Shown here: one piece after another, positions 33,750 to 38,905 of the stretch
How the letters are laid out: each line of letters opens with the position of its first letter
How positions within the stretch are numbered: the stretch's first letter is position 1
Source: Planctomycetota bacterium
Lineage (GTDB): Bacteria > Planctomycetota > Planctomycetia > Pirellulales > Pirellulaceae
Reading direction: 5' to 3'
DNA: 38,905 nucleotides
Assembly: GCA_029979005.1 (NCBI GenBank)
Contig: JAPOIJ010000024.1
Span: 1-38,905, forward strand
Notes under the pieces: generated by a model
Databases searched by the model: none
Told to the model about the DNA's origin: nothing
What the model saw: the letters and a program-made list of their open reading frames with translations, nothing else
Made by a program: the position numbers and the translations under genes

Positions 33750-36700
33750 TTATTCGATATATCGAAAATCCAGACTCGCAAATAAAGCGTGACAGAATCT
33801 AGCCCACGCACCTCGCCGATCCTCACTTTCTGCAACCGCTGCACCACTCTTTGGCACTGAAATGTTCAGTCCGAGATAACTCTCTACCGCTCGCATTTCA
33901 ACTGCCGTTGGCTTTCTGCCAATCGCACTCAAATAGGCAACTTCCACTCGCTTCCAGTCATCAATTTCGGACATAGCAAGAAGCTTATCAGCCATTTTCC
34001 TCGATGACCGAATCACTTCCGGATCATTCATTAGAAACAGAGCCTGAGTCGGAAGCGTACTCGTATTCCGGTCGCCCGTAACCAAATTTGGATTTGCGAA
34101 ATCAAATACCTCAAAAAGCGGCAGCATTGAATTCCGGAATGCAGGAACGTAAACACTTCTTTTCACCGTGTCAAATTTATAGCCGAGATCATACTGAGTG
34201 ATCTTACGAATGGTTCGCCCGCCCGGCGTAAAATCAAGCTCACCCGAAACAAACAGGATGGAATCCCGAAGAACTTCAGCATCAACACGGCGACGATTCG
34301 CCCGCCAAATCAAACGGTTTTCAGTATCCTTCTCCATCGCTTCCGGATCGAATGACACACTTAGTTGAAATGCGTGAGACAAGATAATTTTTCTGATCAG
34401 TTTTTTTGTCGACCAACCGGAGTCAATAAAATCAATCGCCAAAAAATCCAGCAACTCAGGATGCGACGGCTTTTCACCTACCGATCCAAAATTATCGACG
34501 GTGGCAACAAGCCCTTTCCCAAAGAGATGTCTCCAGACTCGATTCACATAAACTCGGGCTGTAAGCGGATGACCGGGACTCGCGATCCATTCGGCCAACT
34601 GCAATCTCCCACTCTCGTCGGAACCTAATTTTGGCCTCGGATCGTCACTGCAAACGGATAGAAAACCCCGTGGAATTACCGGACCTAAATTGCGAACCGA
34701 TCCGCGGATATGCAGATGCCCATCCTTGGGCTTTGCGCTGTCTTTTACCGACATCGCGACGGCTACCGGACGTACAGGATTCTTTTTAATTTCTTTTAGT
34801 GAACGATCCAATTCGTCAACACGCTGCTCGAGAGCAACAATCTCTGCTGATTTTTTGGCTTTCACTACCGGACGATTTGATTTCGACTTGGGCTTTCCGC
34901 GACGCGACTTGGAAGAAGACACGGCGCCTTTGCCACGCACTTCGGAACCGCTTGCCCGTTTTAAAAATTGGACCGCATCGACGATGACATGCCCATCGGC
35001 CCCCTCATTTGAAATCGTCACAGAAGCGACATTGTCAGCCTCAAAACGAAAGGTTCCAAGCGAGTAAAACAAATCGTCAATCGGAGGGGGCTTCGACTGA
35101 TTAACAAGAAAATTAGATTTCCCATCCTGGTGATCTACCGTCACGGCAGCATTTGATGCTCGATTACCACCCGCACTATAGGAGATGCGGACTTCATAAT
35201 TTCCGCCTGTTTCAAACTTCGGCGAGAAAACTACCTTTTTCTCGCCCTTACCTGTGTTTTCATCGTGTAAGTAATGCTTATTTACAAATTGCCCCGCAAA
35301 ATTTGACTCCTTCCAACTGCCAATCAGTTGAGCCATGGTATCGTCCAGAACTAACGCCTTCAACGAATCAGCCGACACCGATTTCTTGCTCGCTGTGCGC
35401 GGGCCAGACTCAGATTTGGTCAGCTTCGCCAACTCAGCTTTCGCCTTAGTCAACTGATCCCCTAACACTTTGACTTGCTGCAAGTATTCATTCGCAGCCT
35501 CAACTTCCTCAGCAGAAGCGAGGGGCTGGGTGACGTAACTAGAAACATTACCGTCAACTAAAGAAACCGTACTTCCAAATATCCCTGCAATGGCATAGTA
35601 ATCCGACATTGGAATGGGATCGAATTTATGATCGTGACAACGGGCACATCCTAAGGTCATCCCTAAAAACGCCCGACCAATGGTATCGATTTGCTCATCG
35701 ATCACCTCCATACGCAACAACTCTTTATCCTGTTGTTCGTAATTCGTCGGCCCCAGTGCAAGTAATCCTGCTGCAACCAAATGCTCTGTTTTTTGCTGTT
35801 GCGATTCGTGAGTTAGCAAATCACCGGCAATCTGTTCAACAATAAATCTGTCAAAAGGCTTATCTTGGTTATACGCCTCAACAACGTAATCACGAAAACG
35901 CCACGCCTCCGGAAACATCAAACTTCGGCCGCCACCGCTCGATTCGGCAAACCGCGCCACGTCCAGCCAATGTCGCCCCCATCGCTCTCCAAAATGGCTT
36001 GAAGCCAGCAACTCATCAACAATTTCGGGTAATATTTTCTCTGTCGGACGGTCGTCATCGACGAAATCATTGATCTGGCTAACCGTTGGAGGCAATCCAA
36101 TGACCGCAAGATAAATACGTCGCAACAAAGATTCACGACTAGCATCTTCTACTGGAGCAACTCCCGCAGACTCCATCCTCGCAAGAAGGTAACGGTCAAT
36201 ATCGCTGCGGGGCCACTGACGATCAACGGTGGTCGGTGGCTGTGAATCCTTCAGAGGTGAAAACGCCCAAAATTTCCTACCTGCCTCCAAACTTAAAGGT
36301 TCAGACTCTTTTGTTGGCTGTGCCTTTCGAGGATCTGGTGCTCCCATTTTGATCCATTGAACCAAAATGTCGATCTCGGAATCTTTCAACTTCCCCTTGG
36401 GGGGCATCTCATAATCTTCATAGCGAACGGAAGAAATTAATAAACTCTCTTCCGGATGCTCTGGCACAATCGCTGGGCCGGAATCACCGCCAAGCACCAT
36501 CTCCTCTAGAGAGGTTAATCGCAAACCACCGCGTATCTTCTTTTCACTTGCGCCATGACACGGAAGGCAATGTTGAGACAGGAGGGGACGAACCTTATTT
36601 TCAAAAAACTCAATCTCTCGAATCGTAAAAGATATCTGATCCGAAGCCCCTTCTTCCTGAGCTAATCCCTGCGAGTTTAAGAGATTCAATACCAGAACAA

Positions 36701-36770
36701 ACTGCAGCAAGGCCAAAAATGCCCTCGACAAGCCGTTCAAAAAATTTTTAGCTTCGCGATTACGAACCAT
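33750..36770 (-). CDS. Secreted PSC1/DUF1549/DUF1553 (PSD1) protein with an inserted golvesin-like beta domain
   Basis: From the ATG at 36770 the product has 1006 residues and a signal peptide (AFLALLQFVLVLNLL, cleavage near GLAQE). PSC1 contains CLPCHG, and DUF1549 includes SSHFGERWGRHWLDVARFAES and an intact CARCHDHKFDPI. Residues about 467-600 are an inserted beta-sandwich: SWKESNFAGQFVNKHYLHDE, then YEVRISYSAGGNRASNAAVTV and VIVDAVQFL at the end. This matches the golvesin/xanthan-lyase C-terminal type of putative carbohydrate-binding domain. A basic coiled linker follows (KSRRGKPKSKSNRPVVKAKK), then DUF1553 (LQLAEWIASPGHPLTARVYV...LFGKGLV). A TTG at 36839 would add 23 residues. It is the first gene of cassette 2, divergent from the sulfatase. 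Confidence 0.9.
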   Translation of the reverse strand: MVRNREAKNFLNGLSRAFLALLQFVLVLNLLNSQGLAQEEGASDQISFTIREIEFFENKVRPLLSQHCLPCHGASEKKIRGGLRLTSLEEMVLGGDSGPAIVPEHPEESLLISSVRYEDYEMPPKGKLKDSEIDILVQWIKMGAPDPRKAQPTKESEPLSLEAGRKFWAFSPLKDSQPPTTVDRQWPRSDIDRYLLARMESAGVAPVEDASRESLLRRIYLAVIGLPPTVSQINDFVDDDRPTEKILPEIVDELLASSHFGERWGRHWLDVARFAESSGGGRSLMFPEAWRFRDYVVEAYNQDKPFDRFIVEQIAGDLLTHESQQQKTEHLVAAGLLALGPTNYEQQDKELLRMEVIDEQIDTIGRAFLGMTLGCARCHDHKFDPIPMSDYYAIAGIFGSTVSLVDGNVSSYVTQPLASAEEVEAANEYLQQVKVLGDQLTKAKAELAKLTKSESGPRTASKKSVSADSLKALVLDDTMAQLIGSWKESNFAGQFVNKHYLHDENTGKGEKKVVFSPKFETGGNYEVRISYSAGGNRASNAAVTVDHQDGKSNFLVNQSKPPPIDDLFYSLGTFRFEADNVASVTISNEGADGHVIVDAVQFLKRASGSEVRGKGAVSSSKSRRGKPKSKSNRPVVKAKKSAEIVALEQRVDELDRSLKEIKKNPVRPVAVAMSVKDSAKPKDGHLHIRGSVRNLGPVIPRGFLSVCSDDPRPKLGSDESGRLQLAEWIASPGHPLTARVYVNRVWRHLFGKGLVATVDNFGSVGEKPSHPELLDFLAIDFIDSGWSTKKLIRKIILSHAFQLSVSFDPEAMEKDTENRLIWRANRRRVDAEVLRDSILFVSGELDFTPGGRTIRKITQYDLGYKFDTVKRSVYVPAFRNSMLPLFEVFDFANPNLVTGDRNTSTLPTQALFLMNDPEVIRSSRKMADKLLAMSEIDDWKRVEVAYLSAIGRKPTAVEMRAVESYLGLNISVPKSGAAVAESEDRRGAWARFCHALFASLDFRYIE

Positions 36771-36936
36771 CAATTTACCAGTACTTTTCAGGAATATCGA
36801 AGCGATTGCGATCAGACAAGCGTACAACGACCTGCTCAAAATTATAACGTCGAATCAATGAAAATTCGAACTCTCAACTCACTCTTAAGACACAATTCGT
36901 GCTACTTCGGTATTAAAATTCAAAAAAAACGATCGA

Positions 36937-36960
36937 TTGTATTCGCTTAAGCAAATACAA
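36937..36960. promoter_or_regulatory. 24-bp palindrome between cassette 2 and the sulfatase
   Basis: Left half TTGTATTCGCTT and right half AAGCAAATACAA form a dyad with 11 of 12 pairs matching. It lies 47 bases before the sulfatase ATG and 166 bases before the divergent PSD1 start, in a 237-base gap. This is well suited to an operator controlling one or both transcripts. Confidence 0.65.
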
Positions 36961-37007
36961 CTTTAAAATACGGGTATTCTTCAACCTAAGATTGAATTGG
37001 AACCCAA

Positions 37008-38609
37008 ATGATATCCTGCAAGCGTATCCCGTTTCTCAAGCGTAACAAACTAGTTTCATTGATGTGGATTCACTTCATTTTATTTGCGATCCTGAGTGCG
37101 AATTCGAGCGCACAACCAAGCGAAAAAGCGTCAACAGCCCTGCGACCGAATGTCTTAATTATCTACGCTGATGACCTCGGCTACGGTGACGTTCACTGCT
37201 ACAACGCAAACTCCACCGTACGGACACCGAACCTTGACCGCTTAGCCAATGAGGGCATGCGTTTTACGGATGCACACAGTGCGGCAACCGTCTGCACCCC
37301 CAGCCGTTACAGTCTGCTAACAGGACGCTACGCGTTTCGTTTACCAAATCACGGTAGAGTTTTTGACGGTATCGGTGGTCCCAACTTAATCACCCCCGAA
37401 CGCCTCTCAATGGGACAGATGTTCTCCAATCTCGGATACGCAACCGCGTGTGTTGGAAAGTGGCATATCGGGATGACTTTTTTTGACAAAAAGGGAACCC
37501 CCATTAACAAAGGAGGCCCGGAACCAGTCACACGAATCGACTACGAAAGACCAATTGAAGGCTCGCCGATTGATCGTGGGTTCGATTACTTTTTCGGTAC
37601 AGCGGCCTGCCCCACGACGGATTGGCTGTATGCGTTTGTCGAGGGCAATCGAGTTCCAATCCCCCCAACTCGACGGCTCGACAAATCCAAACTTCCCAAA
37701 CATCCTTACTCTGTGGACAATCGGCGAGGCTGGCAGGCAGATGACTTCGACCTCGAAGAAGTCGATCTCATTTTCCTGGAAAAAAGCAAATCCTTTCTCG
37801 ACGAACATTATCAATCGTCGCCTGAAAAACCATTCTTCCTTTATCACGCCATGCAGGCAGTACACCTCCCCTCGTTCCCCGCCGACAAGTTCAAGGGAAC
37901 CAGCAACTCTGGCCCCCATGGCGACTTTATCGTCGAACTCGACTTTATCGTTGGCAGTCTTATGGAAACACTGAAGCAGCATAATGCCGAAAAAAACACA
38001 ATTGTAATTTTCACAAGCGACAACGGGCCAGAAGTATTAACTACCGTTAGGATGCGACAAGACCATCAGCACGACGCCGCCGCCCCATGGCGAGGAATGA
38101 AACGGGATCTCTGGGAAGGAGGACACCGCGTTCCAATGATTGTGAGATGGCCGGGCAAGGTACCAGCAAATTCAACTACGGATGCCTTGATCTGCCAAAC
38201 CGACCTCATGGCAACGCTGGCAAGGATCACAAATACCCAGCTTCCAGAAAATTGCGCTGAGGATAGTATCGACTTTTCCAATCTACTTTTAGGAAAAACA
38301 CAAACTGGAAATCGCGAATTCATCATTCATCAAGGGTTTGCCGGCGATAAGAAACTCGCTATCCGTTCGAAACAATGGAAATATTTGAATTGCGGGGACT
38401 CCGGCGGAAATAACTACCAAAAGCAACCGCTGCTTCGCCCTTACTACGACGGGTCCCACTCCACGGCTGATGCACAGCTATACAACCTTGAAATCGACCC
38501 CAAAGAAACCAACAACCTTTACCTGCAAGAACCAAGCGTCGCCACTCGAATGCGTACAAAACTTGAAGCAATTAAATCGGTGTCAAGCAAATTACCTCCG
38601 CAAGAATAG
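37008..38609 (+). CDS. Exported sulfatase (arylsulfatase type)
   Basis: The 533-residue protein has a signal peptide (about 15-36, LVSLMWIHFILFAILSANSSAQ) and the sulfatase core. Metal-binding D55-D56 lie in YADDLGYGD, and the formylglycine motif is C96-T-P-S-R100 followed by YSLLTGRYAFR. KWHIGM, HAMQAVHLP and the metal-binding TSDNGPE also fit. C96 must be oxidised by a formylglycine-generating enzyme or anaerobic maturase, which is not in the window. The enzyme hydrolyses sulfate esters, and planctomycetes use many for sulfated algal glycans; the substrate is unknown. It is divergent from PSD1 cassette 2 across a palindrome and is likely coregulated. The ATG at 37008 is the first in frame; M19 is a less likely start. 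Confidence 0.94.
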   Translation: MISCKRIPFLKRNKLVSLMWIHFILFAILSANSSAQPSEKASTALRPNVLIIYADDLGYGDVHCYNANSTVRTPNLDRLANEGMRFTDAHSAATVCTPSRYSLLTGRYAFRLPNHGRVFDGIGGPNLITPERLSMGQMFSNLGYATACVGKWHIGMTFFDKKGTPINKGGPEPVTRIDYERPIEGSPIDRGFDYFFGTAACPTTDWLYAFVEGNRVPIPPTRRLDKSKLPKHPYSVDNRRGWQADDFDLEEVDLIFLEKSKSFLDEHYQSSPEKPFFLYHAMQAVHLPSFPADKFKGTSNSGPHGDFIVELDFIVGSLMETLKQHNAEKNTIVIFTSDNGPEVLTTVRMRQDHQHDAAAPWRGMKRDLWEGGHRVPMIVRWPGKVPANSTTDALICQTDLMATLARITNTQLPENCAEDSIDFSNLLLGKTQTGNREFIIHQGFAGDKKLAIRSKQWKYLNCGDSGGNNYQKQPLLRPYYDGSHSTADAQLYNLEIDPKETNNLYLQEPSVATRMRTKLEAIKSVSSKLPPQE

Positions 38610-38905
38610 CGAATCCTTTTGATTAGCCTTTTTATCGTTTTGACGCCCCGCCACTCCCGCCATGCCTTTACCGTCAATTGGGGGCTTGCCGCGACCACAA
38701 GCAGCCTGGGAGCCACCTCATACATTTCCCTACCTAACAGACTTTTGCTTTGCAACAACTTAGGGCCTAGCGTTTTTCTCCCAAGTGAACCAAGACATAT
38801 TGGTTCAACCATTAGCTTTCACAGTTGCATTTGAAATTTCGCTCCCCAGCCTCTACCGAAGTTCCAACTGGGGAAGTAATTTGCCCTCGTTTCAGATGGG
38901 GAAAC
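38610..38905. other. Intergenic end of the window
   Basis: About 296 bases after the sulfatase without a convincing gene. CCCCAG (38844-38849) and CTGGGG (38868-38873) form a small inverted repeat with an 18-base loop and no T-tract. I see nothing else. Confidence 0.5.

Noticed and set aside
37407..37982. 191-codon minus-strand frame inside the sulfatase
   Set aside because: Fully antisense to clearly coding sulfatase sequence with catalytic motifs in the plus frame.
38844..38873. CCCCAG/CTGGGG inverted repeat at the window end
   Set aside because: Only six base pairs with an 18-base loop and no T-tract; the nearby CCCCAGCCTCT match to 20842-20855 is too short to call a repeat family.

Overview
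The window looks like a chromosomal segment of a planctomycete, most likely a marine Pirellulales relative (an inference from gene content). The diagnostic families are two cassettes of secreted DUF1501 proteins paired with PSC1/DUF1549/DUF1553 (PSD1) proteins, a Tat-exported Gfo/Idh/MocA oxidoreductase, a sulfatase, a DUF6807 (PmoA-like) protein and a DUF6702 protein. Base composition is near 50% GC throughout. I see no insertion sequence, prophage, CRISPR array, tRNA or rRNA, so this reads as core or lineage-specific chromosome rather than a mobile island.

Layout: 1-2.2 kb holds the 3' end of a PDZ protein (probably a Do/HtrA-type protease), a secreted SnoaL-like protein and a small secreted Pro/Ala-rich protein, with two clear intrinsic terminators. 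2.3-5.0 kb (minus) is a two-gene unit: a divergent lysine-2,3-aminomutase-family radical SAM enzyme and a glutamate-1-semialdehyde-aminomutase-like class III aminotransferase. 5.4-7.8 kb (minus) holds an SPFH/GYF_2 protein with a strong promoter and a double zinc-ribbon membrane protein. 8.1-10.7 kb (minus) is a scoA-scoB-thiolase operon for acetoacetate (or another 3-oxoacid). 10.8-16.1 kb (minus) is cassette 1: Gfo/Idh/MocA, then PSD1, then DUF1501. 16.3-17.5 kb holds a DinB-like protein and an unrecognised protein. 17.6-20.7 kb (minus) is an M1 metallopeptidase with a Lys-rich tail overlapping a DUF6702 gene.

An 0.86 kb gene-free stretch precedes a cysteine-rich secreted repeat protein (21.5-22.1 kb) ending in a strong terminator. 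An aldo/keto reductase follows, stop-to-stop with an ABC ATPase, then a voltage-gated-type potassium channel with a C-terminal zinc ribbon and an exported M28 peptidase with a PDZ domain. 28.1-31.2 kb (plus) encodes a fused E1 alpha-beta and an E2 of a 2-oxoacid dehydrogenase complex, preceded by a perfect-looking dyad. 31.3-36.8 kb (minus) is cassette 2: PSD1, then DUF1501, then DUF6807. It is divergent from an arylsulfatase-type sulfatase (37.0-38.6 kb), and a 24-bp near-perfect palindrome sits between them.

Together the genes suggest secreted polymer/sulfated-glycan handling (both PSD1/DUF1501 cassettes and the sulfatase), cell-envelope proteolysis (HtrA, M1, M28), and central carbon catabolism of 2-oxo and 3-oxo acids. 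I see no single clearly new multi-gene defence or mobile system. The most unusual items are the CC-repeat protein, the radical SAM/aminotransferase pair, the PSD1 protein whose second heme-like CxxCH motif has lost its His, and the two operator-like dyads.
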